NCBI GenBank assembly: GCA_027946365.1
Contig: JAPEUQ010000004.1
Coordinates: forward strand, 2,790,001-2,854,000
Source of the DNA: Kalmusia sp. IMI 367209
Taxonomy: Eukaryota; Ascomycota; Dothideomycetes; Pleosporales; Didymosphaeriaceae
Length of the DNA stretch: 64,000 bases
Direction: 5' to 3'
The translations under genes and the position numbers were made by a program. The stretch's first letter is position 1; every line of letters starts with the position of its first letter. Positions 10,219 to 21,641 of this stretch are shown piece after piece. The notes beneath the pieces were generated by a model. It was not told where the DNA came from, did no database searches, and saw only the letters and a list, made by a program, of their open reading frames with translations.

Positions 10219-12416
10219 ATGTCGTCGCGATTCAATCTCAAGACGCCCAAGATGTTCATACGGACGCGCTACGAAAAGCTGCCCGGTGGCGAGTCGCAGG
10301 GCTCGTCGCCGCTCTACAGGTCCGGCACCTGGTCCAAGGGGTACCGCAGCCCCATGTGGGCGAACCGTCTGCAGCGCCCGCGCATGTCCTTTGCGCGTCT
10401 CGTCATGCTCGCCCTCGTATCGATATTGCTGGTGTCCATGACAATCACAGGTATCGTCAAGGGCCGGTGGAAGCATCACCATAATAAGGGCGACGACCGC
10501 AAACTGTACCATTGGGAACACTATCCCAGGTGAGCACATTTTCGCTCCCATCGTCGAGCCCTGCGGCTAACATGCACAGGTTACGTGGTCTCTTCAATGG
10601 CGTGCGCACCCTCGTTCCGTACAGCGAGTACGTGTCGGAGCAGGATTTCGTCAAGTACTCCCAGAGCTCCAATCCAGAGGACAACATCAAGCCCAAGTGG
10701 CCCGCCATGTCCAAGGAACACAAGGAACCGCCAATGGACCCTGAGCGTTTTGACCCGTATCCCAAGTTCAGCTCCGAAGAGTACCTCAAGAACCACGAGG
10801 CGGTACACACCTGCTACCTGGACGAGGACGAGAAGGTCGAGCTGCCCGACATCTATGCGTATCCTGGCATTCCGCAGAATCAGACTTCTCCCTTCTTCGG
10901 CTCATACGAGGAGCTCGGCCTGAATGACAAGGTCTGCTTCGATCGTTTCGGCCGATTTGGTCCCTACGGATACTCGTACCCGCGTGACCAGGGCGGCTTC
11001 GGTCTTGCCGACAAGTCGGAAAAGGCTGGCGCTGACAAGATTTGGGCTACGGAACCGAAGATTGATTATGGACACGTCAGCTGGGGCAAGGCGCAGAAGC
11101 GTTGCTACGAGAAGAACAAGGCCCGATTCTTGAAGAACGTCACCCAGAGCGACAGCGAGGAATCGCACCCGCAGAAGAAGAAGGTGCCTCGTCATGCCTA
11201 CATCCTCCGTACCTGGACTGGTTACAAGTACAGCGAACAGCAGATTCTTACCATCCGTGCCATGATCAACGAACTTGCGCTCAAGTCGGGTGGCGAGTAC
11301 GATGTGCACTTCTTGCTCCACGTCAAGGATGACAGCATTCCCATCTGGTCTTCTGATGAATTCTATGAGAAGACGATCCGAGATAACCTACCAGAGGAGT
11401 TTTGGGGCATGGCAACACTGTGGTCTGAGCAGCAGATGCGCCTGTACTACCCGGAACCATTCCCCAACAACGTCTACAACCACGCAAAGGCTCCAGTCCA
11501 CTCCGTCTACCGCAGTGCCCACTTTCCGCTGCAATGGTTCTCCCAGGTGCATCCCGAGTACGACTTCTATTGGAACTGGGAGATGGATCTCCGTCTCAGT
11601 GGCCACTACTGGGAATTTAACACCAAGGTCGGTGACTGGGCACGAAGGCAGCCCCGAAAGGGAATGTGGGAGCGTGCGTCTCGCTACTACATCCCTGAGC
11701 TCCACGGATCGTGGAAGAATTTCACCGAGATGGTCGAGGAGGAGATGTACAACAGCGACGAGAAACCGGTTTGGGGACCACCCAAGTTCGAGAATACCGG
11801 TATGCTCGAAAGCCCGCCGGAGACTGAACCTCCAAGGACGTACCTGGCCGACGATTACCAGTGGGGCGTGGGAGAGGATGCCGACCTGATCACCTTCAAC
11901 CCGATTTTCGACCCAGCCAAGACGAATTGGGTCTTCCGTGACGATGTTTCCGGCTACGACCTCGAACTACCAGAGCCGCCACGACGATGTGCTATCATCA
12001 CCGTGTCTAGGTTGTCGAAACGCCTGCTTGATCTCATGCACCGCGAGACTTATCTCATGAGGCATCACATGTTTCCCGAGATGTGGCCGCCTACCGTCGC
12101 TTTCCACCATGGCTTGAAGGCTGTGTACGCTCCCCACGCTGTTTATTTCGACCACAACTGGCCACTCGAGTCCCTTGACGGCACCTACAATCACCCGCCC
12201 AAGCCCACTGACAGCGTGTTCGGATGGGGCGAGCACAACCAGCTCGGCAACAGCTTCTACTACAATGCCGGTTTTTCGTCAGAACTCTGGCGCCGTTGGT
12301 TGGGTGGACGCGAATTCGACCAGGGTGGTCCCGTCGAGGAAGACAACGGCAGCGGCCGGTTGTGTCTCCGCCCAACGCTGTTCCACCCAGTCAAGCATGA
12401 GAACCTGAACATATGA
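10219..12416 (+). CDS. DUF3405-family type II membrane protein
   Basis: Two exons, 10219-10529 and 10580-12416, with a 50-nt GTGAGC..GCACAG intron; joined frame is 715 residues. A basic cytoplasmic head (residues 1-60) precedes one membrane helix at about 61-80 (LVMLALVSILLVSMTITGIV), so type II topology is likely. The large luminal part contains HAYILRTWTGYKYSEQQ, a HFLLHVKDD strand, WFSQVHPEYDFYWNWEMD and RRQPRKGMWERASRYYIPE, which I recognise as the fungal DUF3405 family. The EMD(L) stretch after a tryptophan-rich strand resembles a glycosyltransferase acidic site; enzymatic activity is an inference. N-glycosylation sequons are present (NQTS, NVTQ, NFTE). Confidence 0.85.
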
Positions 12417-13175
12417 CCTGGTTCTATCTCCGATGCATCTTTCTAACATTTGCACTGTTCCTTTCTTTCCCTCGACGCTCCAGCGTCGCATAGACATTTC
12501 GTCGCTTTCGCTTCCCAACCATCGGCTTTGGCATACTCAGCGTTGCTTCATTCTCACACACTTTTACCTTTACAACAGTGTCTACCATCATCGGGCGGCG
12601 TATCATGGCGTTCGAGGCGAGCTGGTACATTTCGTCCTTGTACATTGTTCTTTTCTTTTCTCAGTCGCTTCATTGTTCTTGGGTTGTTACAGCGTATACC
12701 TTTGCGGCACCAAAAATTCGAGGGAGATGTAATTAGCCGACCATGGCACGCCCATTCCTTTGCAACGTACTACCACCAGCGGGCGCTTTTGGATTGATTG
12801 AGGGCAGAATCTGACTCTTTTGGAAAGTTGGGGATGCTGTCTGGGGTTGAGAGCGGCTTCTTTGTAGGGGCTGCCCATGGATCATTCAATGGGATATGTG
12901 TACATGATAGGAGTCGTTTCTGCCTCTCGCTGGTTGTAGATTACGAAGTCAGAACAGGTAATAATATAGATACCTTACAATCATTGAGAAATAGCTTTTC
13001 TGTGAATGCGTTCATCTGACACTGTCGAAGTAAATTGTCTTCGGTGGGGTTATCTCGATCGGGCTCGGCGAAACGTAACCCCGCGCTGCTTCCGTTTCCG
13101 AAGAGTCATAGTGAACCCAGGACTCAAGGTTTCCCACATTGACTGCGCACCCAATTCTCAACCTCTCGCGCAAAC
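12417..13175. other. Intergenic, 3' UTR plus promoter, no gene seen
   Basis: T-rich DNA follows the DUF3405-like stop (likely 3' UTR to about 12730), then the promoter of the phenylalanyl-tRNA synthetase gene. Small open frames on both strands look random. Confidence 0.5.
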
Positions 13176-14954
13176 ATGGCCGGCGGCACACGGGGACCCG
13201 TCCCTGTCCCACTCAAAACGGAAGAGCACAATGTTGCCCAAGACGTCCTCGATTTGCTTGACACAAAACAGCCCCTCCAAACTTCCGAAGACTTTCCGTC
13301 AATACCCCAAGCGGAGATCAAGGCAGCATTGGACAGGCTAGCGAGCCGGTCTATGGTCGAATATAAAGCCCACGATTCAGAACAAGTGCTTCTCACGCAG
13401 GAGGCAGAATCCATTGTGGCCGACGGGTCGCATGAGTACAAGGTCTGGAAGGCCGTCAAGGACGCAGGCAAGGTGCCAATCAAGGAGATAGCGGTACGTC
13501 AATGGAGTACGATTATCGATTTACTAGGAAACTAATTCTTTCACTTACAGAGCATTGTTGGAGCCGAATCTGCGAAGGTGGGGCAAGGCAACGCCTTCAA
13601 GAATAAGTGGATAAAGAAGGACGGCGACTCTCTCGTACTCGTAGCGGACACGGTGCAGGATGCGACACGCGACCTTTTGAAGGGCATTCAAGAGACCAAG
13701 ATGCTGGCAGAGACCAAGACGCTCAATGAGCTGAAGAAACGGAAGCTGGTAACGTTGACCAAGCTCATCGACTACAGCGTGTCGAAGGGACCCAAGTATG
13801 CAAAGGAAATACCTGTCGAAGTCACCGACTTGACGGCGGATATGCTCGCGAGCGGTGCATGGGAGACGGCAAATTTCAAGCCATACAACTTCAATGCGCT
13901 CGGTGCGCCGCAGGACGCAGGGAGCTTGCATCCGCTCAACAAGGTGCGGCAGGAGTTCAGGAACATTTTCTTCTCTCAGGGTTTCGTGGAGATGCCAACC
14001 AACCAGTAAGTGCACCTTCAACCATACGCATTCCGAATCTGACAAGTGTAGCTACGTTGACTCCGGATTCTGGAATTTTGACGCCCTCTTCGTGCCTCAA
14101 CAGCACCCCGCTCGCGATGTCCAAGATACCTTCTTTATCTCCGATCCTCCCAAAGCCGACAAGCCAAGGGCTGATCCTATAACCGAAGCTACTATGGATT
14201 TGATGGAGTCAGGATCAAGAAAACTCTTCGCGCCGCCCAACCAAGAGAGTAAGAAACCAACACCGCGAGACTTTGAGAAGTACTGGAAAGATGTACAAGA
14301 AGTACATCAGAATGGTAAATTTGGCTCCGTCGGTTACAGGTATCCTTGGTCAGCAGACGAATGTCTCCGTCTTGTGCTAAGGACGCATACAACGGCTGTG
14401 TCAACTTGGGTCCTACATCGTCTTGCGGAGGACCCACGCCCTGCAAGGTACTTCTCAATCGACCGCGTGTTCCGCAATGAAACCGTGGATGCTACACATT
14501 TGGCAGAGTTCCATCAAATAGAAGGTGTCATTGCGGATTTTGGTCTGACCCTCGGTGGTCTTATGCGCTTCCTCGAAGACTTTTTCAGCAAGATGGGTAT
14601 TGAAAATCTGCGTTTCAAGCCCGCATACAACCCATACACCGAGCCATCGATGGAGATCTTCGGCTACCACAAGGGTGAGTATCTTCTCCACATTCTTGGT
14701 CAGCAATGTTATATACTGACAATCGTCCAGGTCTTAAGCGCTGGCTCGAAATCGGAAACTCGGGTCTTTTCCGACCCGAAATGCTGGAACCAATGGGCCT
14801 ACCAAAGGACATGCGTGTGTATGGCTTCGGACTGAGTCTCGAGAGGCCGACAATGATGAAGTACGGAGTTAGCAATATCAGAGAGCTGCTTGGACACAAG
14901 GTTGACTTGACGTGGATCAAGGAGCAGCCTGCTGTGCGGTTGGAAAAGGATTAG
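13176..14954 (+). CDS. FRS2: Cytosolic phenylalanyl-tRNA synthetase alpha subunit
   Basis: Charges tRNA-Phe as an alpha2-beta2 enzyme in the cytosol. Exons 13176-13493, 13551-14005, 14052-14674 and 14731-14954 join to 539 residues, the usual length. Residues 1-170 are the N-terminal winged-helix tRNA-binding region. The catalytic class II core follows: [16 protein letters not shown], motif 2 ([20 protein letters not shown]), FMN-free helix [10 protein letters not shown], and motif 3 ([16 protein letters not shown]) near the end. All introns are GT-AG, 46-57 nt. All family landmarks are present, so it is almost certainly functional. The start MAGG lies just after the window's CT-rich leader. 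Confidence 0.95.
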
Positions 14955-15921
14955 ATGGACACATGCATACGTGGCCCCGTAGGAGATTTTCGCTAGGAGT
15001 GATGTGTGTATGATGATACGATAAATGAGCATTGGGCGTCAAGATATCCACGATAGTGAAAGGTTTGGGTGGATCACAATGGTAAAAGCTTCTAGACTTG
15101 ATTAGTCTTGGTGAACGGATGAATCTAGGTCATTGTTTGACAGAAAGCGATTATAACCCGTATACGTTCAAGAGACTGCGGTTCTGTAGGGAGATGTAAG
15201 ACCGTTCCAGCGGTTGGGAGTGCACTTTCAAAATGTCAAGCTGATCATAAGAATAGACACGTCGATACTTGGCTGCATACTGATGGCAGGGTCGTCAGTA
15301 GGGTTCATGTCATGGTTTCCGTGTCATTGCAGAGAAATTCCATGGAGGTCTGGGTAAGAATATGCGCCTACTTCACCACGAGCTGCAGTTGAAGCTTTGG
15401 AGCTTCGTTGGGTATCAAGAATACGATGGTAGGAATGATCTGTGACATGATTTTATACACGCCAGCCATGCCTATGAAGGGGATACCTAAAATTGGGACG
15501 GACGATCAAGTGGCATATTCTCAAGTCGGTTTGTCCACCAGCCCCAACCAATGCTAACATTGTAGGTTCTTCTCAAGGCCTAACCCAGAATCGTATGCGC
15601 TCGGGCCGGCCTCGCAGGAACACTCAAATCCGAGTCGCCGATCGAGAATACGAGGACGGGCTGGCGGCCGCTGGCCTCCGCTGACTATCTCCGGACTAGC
15701 TCCGCTTCACGAATCGACTACGTCTTCTCGCATTGGGGCTTCCGATGAAAGAATGATGCAAGAATCGAGATTGAGAAAGTATAAAAGAAGACCAATTGCA
15801 TGCTATAAATGATCAATGCAGCTGTCTCTCTTCAGTTGATTTTACATCGACTTCTCAACCGCAATAACACCACATTCTTCATAACGTAACACACTTCGTA
15901 AACAACAACAATACTATCACG
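14955..15921. other. Intergenic, nothing but the NmrA-like promoter
   Basis: Nearly 1 kb without a supported gene. A 63-codon frame near 15493-15684 reads Arg-rich and has no recognisable content. The right end contains the TATA elements listed separately. Confidence 0.5.
15780..15809 (+). promoter_or_regulatory. TATA and CCAAT-like elements of the NmrA-like gene
   Basis: TATAAAAG at 15780-15787 is followed by CCAAT at 15792 and a second TATAAAT at about 15804. The start codon lies about 140 nt downstream after a C/A-rich leader. Confidence 0.5.
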
Positions 15922-16860
15922 ATGTCTAAACAACTTTTCGTCGTCTTCGGGGCTACGGGCAACCAGGGAGGTTCCGCAGCTCACGCCGTCCTCGATGATG
16001 CGGAACTCTCCAAGCGCTACTCAGTCCGAGCCATCACACGCGACACTTCCAACCCCAAAGCGCAAGCCCTGGGCCAAAAGGGCGCCGAAGTGGTCTCCGC
16101 CGACCTCGACGACCCAGCTTCCCTTCCAGCCGCCCTCCAAGGAGCCGCCTTCGTCTTCGCCCTCACCAACACATCCTACAAAGGCGACACCCGCGAGGTC
16201 GAAACGCGGCAAGCCAAAGCACTCGTCGACGAAGCCGTCAAGCAGGGCGCCCAATACATCATCTGGAGCAGCATGAGCCACCCGTTCAAGATCTCAGGCG
16301 GCAAGCTGAAGCAAGCCCAGCACTTCGACGTCAAGGCCGAGATAGAGGCGTACATCCGAGGCCAGCCCGTGAAGTCTGCCTTCTACGCGCCGGGCAGCTT
16401 CATGCAGAACTACTACACGAACCAGACGCCGCGGCCGAGCCCCGCCAACGACGGGACCTACGTGCTCGGCAATCTGTTCAACCCGGACACGAAGCTGCCG
16501 CTCATCGACATCACGGACTCGGGCGCGTGGATCGGCGCCATCCTCGCGGACCCAGACAAATACGATGGCAAGTTCTTTGCCGCGGCGCAGGGGCTGTACA
16601 CCGTCGAGGAGGTGGTGCAGACCATGAGCAAGGTGTCCGGGAAGACGGTGACGCATTACAAAGTCGCGGATGACGTGTTCAAGGGGTATCTACCCGAGCT
16701 GAGCAGAGACATGTTGTTCGAAATGTACGTGCTTTGTAGGGATTATGGGTATTTTGGCGAGGGCATGGAGAAGGATGTGGAGTGGGCGAGAGCGCAGGCG
16801 AGGGGGCGGTTGACTACTTTGGAGGAGTTTTTCCGGAAGACGGGGTTCAAGTTGGAGTGA
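15922..16860 (+). CDS. NmrA-like NAD(P)-binding protein
   Basis: Intronless 312-residue protein. The N-terminal Rossmann motif FGATGNQGGS (residues 9-18) fits the NmrA-like atypical short-chain dehydrogenase group, as do ADLDDPASLPAAL, the FVFALTNT strand, YIIWSSM and FYAPGSFMQNYY. Members bind NAD(P)(H) and either act as redox-sensing regulators (NmrA itself binds the GATA factor AreA) or as reductases. No catalytic YxxxK is evident, which favours a sensor role, but this is inference. A strong TATA-type promoter and a 5' leader rich in CAAC suggest good expression. The amidase follows about 0.6 kb downstream on the same strand. Confidence 0.88.
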   Translation: MSKQLFVVFGATGNQGGSAAHAVLDDAELSKRYSVRAITRDTSNPKAQALGQKGAEVVSADLDDPASLPAALQGAAFVFALTNTSYKGDTREVETRQAKALVDEAVKQGAQYIIWSSMSHPFKISGGKLKQAQHFDVKAEIEAYIRGQPVKSAFYAPGSFMQNYYTNQTPRPSPANDGTYVLGNLFNPDTKLPLIDITDSGAWIGAILADPDKYDGKFFAAAQGLYTVEEVVQTMSKVSGKTVTHYKVADDVFKGYLPELSRDMLFEMYVLCRDYGYFGEGMEKDVEWARAQARGRLTTLEEFFRKTGFKLE

Positions 16861-17487
16861 GCGGGGTGGGGTGGGCCAACCGATGAAGACGTTGATCTTT
16901 AGAGAAGACATGATCTGCCGGAAGGCTCTTAAGTGTCTACTTGAATTCTAGAATACAACTTTAGAGAGCTTTTATGTCACATACTCTCAAGCTGCACTTG
17001 CCTTCCCAAAGGTACATCGGATCCGTCATAGTTCTCAAGAGAACGACCAGATCTTTCAAGCTTCTCCCATCCTTCCTCATGATTTATGTGTAGATGGAAT
17101 GTTGGGCGGATATTTGGAGTTATTGGTCCGAACTAATATATATCCAGATCCCAGGGGAGATATTTGTAGCACTTCTGACAATGCGCAAATCAATGTTTGT
17201 AAGCACCTCTTCGATATTTATGCAATTATCGTTTTTGTGTGCAACAGCAACGATATGCGCCACTAGCTGGCTATATAGCCCAATCAAATGTATATCGCTT
17301 CTGTCCGTGTTATCAGTTGCCTATGGTGGGAGAGGTGGCTGAGGAACCGCACAACAAACACGCCTGCATGTATGCCACGCCACTTAATAGCTGCCATTGA
17401 CACACTACGTCAATCAACCTCGCTTTCGCACACCCTCTCTCTAATCTAGCACTTGCAGTGCAGGTTGCAGCCACGCCGTTCGAAACG
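16861..17487. other. Intergenic before the amidase; a possible upstream acceptor
   Basis: No gene was recognised. Near the right end ctctaatctagcacttgcag resembles a branch site plus 3' splice site (ending about 17457), so the amidase could have an extra 5' exon that I could not identify. Confidence 0.4.
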
Positions 17488-19600
17488 ATGTTTCGCAAAA
17501 GACCCCCGGCCGTCGTTGCCTTGCGAGGCAAGCCATATTTTGTCTACCCAGAAGTCTATTCTTTTCACCACCGCAACATTCGGGTCCATCCAGCTGATGC
17601 GCAAGATTCATATCGCATACACCAAGCACATGTTCCGTGCTCCCTGTTCTTCTTCGACGATGTTGGCCATCTGAGAGATGGATTTGCCCAGACCGTTGCA
17701 GACTTCTTGCAGAAGGACGATGTATTCTGCGAAGTCTTCTTGGAGAACATTCTCATAAGTTTGACCGACAGATCCGAGCTACCAGAGCCTTTTCCTTTCG
17801 ATGTTTTCACAACATTCGGTACAGAGACGGTTTCGACCGTTGAATTTCCCGATGCTTCAGCCTTGCAGCCCGGCCCTTACTTTCTCGGAAACGACGGCAT
17901 ATCGCAAGCGTGGAAATGCTACTCAGATCCACTAGCGGCTTTCGTACGACCAATGATACCTTCAACGGAGGGTAGCAAGTATGAAGATCCCGGGATTCCT
18001 TTATACCCCGTTCCATCGCGCCTGTTTTCGACGACGAAAAGTAAGGACAAACCTCTCTCCGGGTTGCGATTCGCTGTCAAAGATGTGATAGATGTCGCAG
18101 GCATGCCTACGAGCAATTGCTGTCGAGCATACGAGGAGTTATACGGAGTCGCAACGCAGACTGCGCCACTGGTACAAAAGCTCATAGAGAAAGGAGCTAT
18201 ACCGATTGGCAAGGCGAGGACCGTACAATTTGCATCCGGAGCACACCCAATGGACTGGGTTGATTGGCAATGCCCATTTAATCCACGCGGGGATGGGTAT
18301 CAAAGTCCTTCGATGAGCAGTGCAGGAAGTGCGGCTGCGGTGTCAGGGTACGATTGGGTCGATTTCTCTGTGGGCACGGACACTCTCGGGAGTGTGATAA
18401 TGCCAGCTGCTGCGTGTGGAGTATATGGATTTCGTCCGACCACTGGTATTCAGAACTTGAATGGTATAATACCGGTATCGAAACATCTTGACACGGCTGG
18501 CTTCTTCACGCGCTCCTGCGCTCAGGCAAAGCTGCTTGCACAAGAATGGATTGGGGAGGATGTACCTCACGATGTCACGAGCCCTCCGACCGAGATCGTT
18601 TACCCTGTGGATCTTTTCCCATTCCAAAATCCTGAATATCAGAGTACAGTGGAGAGGTTCATGGCGCTGATGGAGAAAGTTTTCGGCGTGAAGGCATGTC
18701 GTCTCAATCTCGCAGAACGCTGGAAGTCTTCAACAAAAGGAGATGGACGAGATTTGAATGAATACCTTGACGCCACGGTCCCAAAGATTCAGCTGCCAGA
18801 TTGCTACAACAATGCTGAAGACTTCAGACAGTCCTACGCGAAGCAGTTCGGGAAAAAGCCTTATGTCGATCCAGTCATTCGCTATAAGTGGGATCTGTCA
18901 CGTACTATCTCAGCCGAGGCACACGAGCAAGGTAAGCTTGAGAAGCAAAATTTTGAGGATTGGATCTCGGAGGAGATCATACCACCTGGCTCGAACTCAG
19001 TACTTTTACTACCGGCTGGCATTGATAGTCCTACGTATCGTGACCAATATAATGGGTAAGAATCACGCTTAAGACACAATTAGCTTGCTAAATTAGTCTC
19101 TAGGACGGTTGAACAAAGCGGTCGCCAGATGCAAGGATTTGGATTCTCTCCTCTTGTGTTCCCTGCACTAGCAGGTCTGCCAACAGCTGTCGTCCCAGGT
19201 ATGGTCCGTCTGAAGCTAGTGATGAAGTTAAAGTAACAAGCACAGTGGGTCAATTTGGGTACGAATCAAAGGTGACTGGGACTGTTGAGCAGCTTCCTGT
19301 TTGCGTTACGATATCAAGTTCCAAGGGTAAGTAACACTGGCCAACTCGCGATCATCGGTTATTGACTATGCGATAGGGGGAGACTGTCAATTATGGGAGA
19401 TGTTAGACAATCTCATTGAGACGTCTGAATGCATACCTTCTCATGTTGCCACGGGAAAACTGCTATTTCCTGATCAGGACCCGCTGAAAGGAGAACAAGG
19501 AAGGGAAGATAGGGCATACTCTGCTGGAAAGCCGCAAAATCTTGACAAGCAGTCAGGCCCATCTTCTCCAGTAAGGATTGATTCAGTTCCACTTTACTAG
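17488..19600 (+). CDS. Amidase-signature hydrolase with extra N-terminal domain
   Basis: Exons 17488-19055, 19104-19198, 19246-19326 and 19377-19600 join to exactly 655 residues. The amidase signature core starts at about residue 185. The likely catalytic lysine is in FAVKDVIDVAG (about 197). The Ser-rich loop SPSMSSAGSAAAV (about 275) and GTDTLGSV (about 295) supply the cis-Ser and nucleophile positions, with GTDTLGS replacing the usual GTDTGGS. YGFRPTTG follows. The family hydrolyses amide or carbamate bonds; the substrate is unknown. The first 180 residues are not part of the usual signature fold. The start at ATG 17488 is uncertain because the frame is open further upstream and an acceptor-like site ends at 17457. 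Confidence 0.82.
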
Positions 19601-19928
19601 AGGGCCATTAATGCTCGCTGGCTTTGGAGTGACGGTCGAAATCATGATCTCGATAGTTGTAAGCTGGTCGTGTATGGAAAAATGGTGCAAAAGTGAAGAG
19701 GGAGCTAAATCGGCAAATTATCTGGGAAAAATATATTGCATGTATTTGGAGTAGTTCAGCGTAGAGCCTGCACCAAATCTTGGGCCTTGCTGTGAGTTGT
19801 AACATTCAAGTGGTATGCGCTATTGTCCAGATTACACGCCCATATGCCATAGTCAATCAAGTCGTTAAATTAAGAAAAGAATACCCTGGAACCTTAGGGG
19901 ATAAGAACACCTGACGCCCATGAGCACC
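19601..19928. other. Convergent 3' spacer, nothing seen
   Basis: This spacer lies between the 3' ends of the amidase (plus) and the Arg/Asp repeat gene (minus). It is AT-rich with no open frame worth reporting. Confidence 0.5.
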
Positions 19929-20735
19929 TCATCTCCCACCACCAGCCTGCTTCGCAAGAATGCTCCCGAGCTGTTTCGTGATAAACTTCGATCCCTCCTT
20001 CTTGATCACCGGTAGCGCGTGCGCATAGAACATGTCCTTGGCCTCCTTCTGCCATTTCGGCTCATTCTTCCCACCTCTCCTCAGCCGGTCATCTCGCGGG
20101 TCCCTCAGTAGTCGGTCATCGTACCGATCCCGATCTCGGCGGGGTCTATCGTCGTACGGATCCCGCCGCCGAGGCCGATCGTTACGTTCCTCGTAAGGGT
20201 CTCGCCGACGGGGCCTATCATCGTATCGATCATCATATCGATCGTCGTAGGGGTCGCGTCGTCGAGGACGTTCATCGTATGCATCTTTCCGGCGGGGCCT
20301 CTCGTCGTATGTGTCCCGCCTCGGTCTGTCGTGCCGACTATCCGAGTAGTAGTCGTCTTCTCGTGGACGGCGTCGGCGTGGAGCCTGGTTTGGGTCGTCG
20401 TAATCATCGTATGGATCGGGTGCGCGAGGTTTGGCACGTGGTGGTGGGGAATCTCGTCGCCTGCGTGGCGGAGGAGAGTCCGAATCGGAGGGGGGTGGAC
20501 GAGGTTCGCGGTAGGACTTCGAGCGACGCGGACGTCCATCTTCATCGCTGTAAGCAAGTGCACCGAGCTTGGAGAAGAGGTTGCGCAGACCTCCTCGGTC
20601 ATCGTCATCGAATCGTGGACGTCGTGCTCGATCACGCCGGGGTTCATGGTGTCTTCCGCCGAACTCGTCCATGTAGTCGGGTGGAGAGCCGTTACGGCGA
20701 CGTTCACCCCCGTAGGGCGAAGGCGGTCGTGGCAT
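19929..20735 (-). CDS. Arg/Asp-repeat low-complexity protein
   Basis: Intronless 268-residue protein. Residues about 65-225 are built of alternating charge units such as DDRPRRRDPYDD, DERPRRKDAYDE and RYDDRYDDR, i.e. a degenerate R/D/P/Y repeat. The ends are less repetitive: an N-terminal FDDDDRGGLRNLFSKLGALAYSDEDG and a C-terminal helix-prone block WQKEAKDMFYAHALPVIKKEGSKFITKQLGSILAKQ. RD/RS-like mixed-charge domains are typical of nuclear-speckle, RNA-binding or condensate proteins, but no RRM or other folded domain is visible. The function is unknown. The reverse strand is open in other frames because of the repeats; these are shadows. Confidence 0.75.
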   Translation of the reverse strand: MPRPPSPYGGERRRNGSPPDYMDEFGGRHHEPRRDRARRPRFDDDDRGGLRNLFSKLGALAYSDEDGRPRRSKSYREPRPPPSDSDSPPPRRRRDSPPPRAKPRAPDPYDDYDDPNQAPRRRRPREDDYYSDSRHDRPRRDTYDERPRRKDAYDERPRRRDPYDDRYDDRYDDRPRRRDPYEERNDRPRRRDPYDDRPRRDRDRYDDRLLRDPRDDRLRRGGKNEPKWQKEAKDMFYAHALPVIKKEGSKFITKQLGSILAKQAGGGR

Positions 20736-21641
20736 TGTGCGGTGAGGACGTAGGTATCGTTGATAGATGAGGTAGTGTGGTGAGCGACGCCCCGCTCGGA
20801 GCGTCGCACGTCCTTTCTATAAGCACTTGGGCAAGCATGACCAGGGCACAAGACCCTGCATTAGGGAGTGCGTCATGCTCCACCTTTGCACACCGCCCGC
20901 CTCCAGAATCACGCGCAGAACATGGGCTGCAATTTTGCAACAGGCTGTGTCGGCGTTGGCGAATGCTCGTAATGGCATGTAGGCTGTGTCATCGTGCATG
21001 CCCGGAGGCCGTGTCGGATGGACTCCCCGCAAAGGGTCTTAAGCGAAACCGGATTCACCCGAGCCTAAGCAACATGGCGGCATTTCTGTAGACCTGCAAC
21101 TTCTTCATTCACAATGACGGATCGGACTGATCATTGTTCGCTCAGAGACCTCGCATGGTCCGGCTTTCGCTTTGTTTGTAGCTGGTGATCGTCCCAATTG
21201 ATCCAGGCTGCAGCTCTGTAATCCCTCGCGGACTGGTGGGGTGACTGTTGAACACGGGACAATCTGTATGCCTGGGGTGAAAGTATTGATGATTGGGAGA
21301 AAGACATAGCCTTATTCTAGAATGAACTGTTCTTTGTGAGCTGAAAAGCCCATCTAGACTCTGCTGGTAGTCGGGTACGCCTCAACATGTGGCGAAGTGA
21401 CTGCGCCTCAGTGGCAACATTAGCGTGTCGTTGCGTTGGACACTGTAGTTTCAGGCATAAATTTTGGAGATGTGGAAAGGTAGTGATATATAGGAGCCAG
21501 GCACCGGAAAATCCGAGCCGAGTGAGATGACTGACCTTAAAAATAGAAGGAAGAGTACAGGAATACCACTAGATTAGCAGGTATATAAAAATTGAACTAC
21601 ACAAATCTAGCAATATAGCAACGCAGCCCAATGCTTGAAAA
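20736..21641. other. Intergenic, no gene seen
   Basis: This is the promoter of the Arg/Asp repeat gene (left) and the 3' flank of the SfnB-like gene (right). Random short frames occur only below about 105 codons. Nothing else was recognised. Confidence 0.5.

Noticed and set aside
15493..15684. 63-codon frame before the NmrA-like gene
   Set aside because: Arg-rich random-looking peptide without a conserved feature, promoter or splice support.
20105..20851. 248-codon minus-strand frame overlapping the Arg/Asp repeat gene
   Set aside because: Out-of-frame reading of the same repeats (Thr/Met/Asp-rich); the 268-residue frame has the ordered ends.
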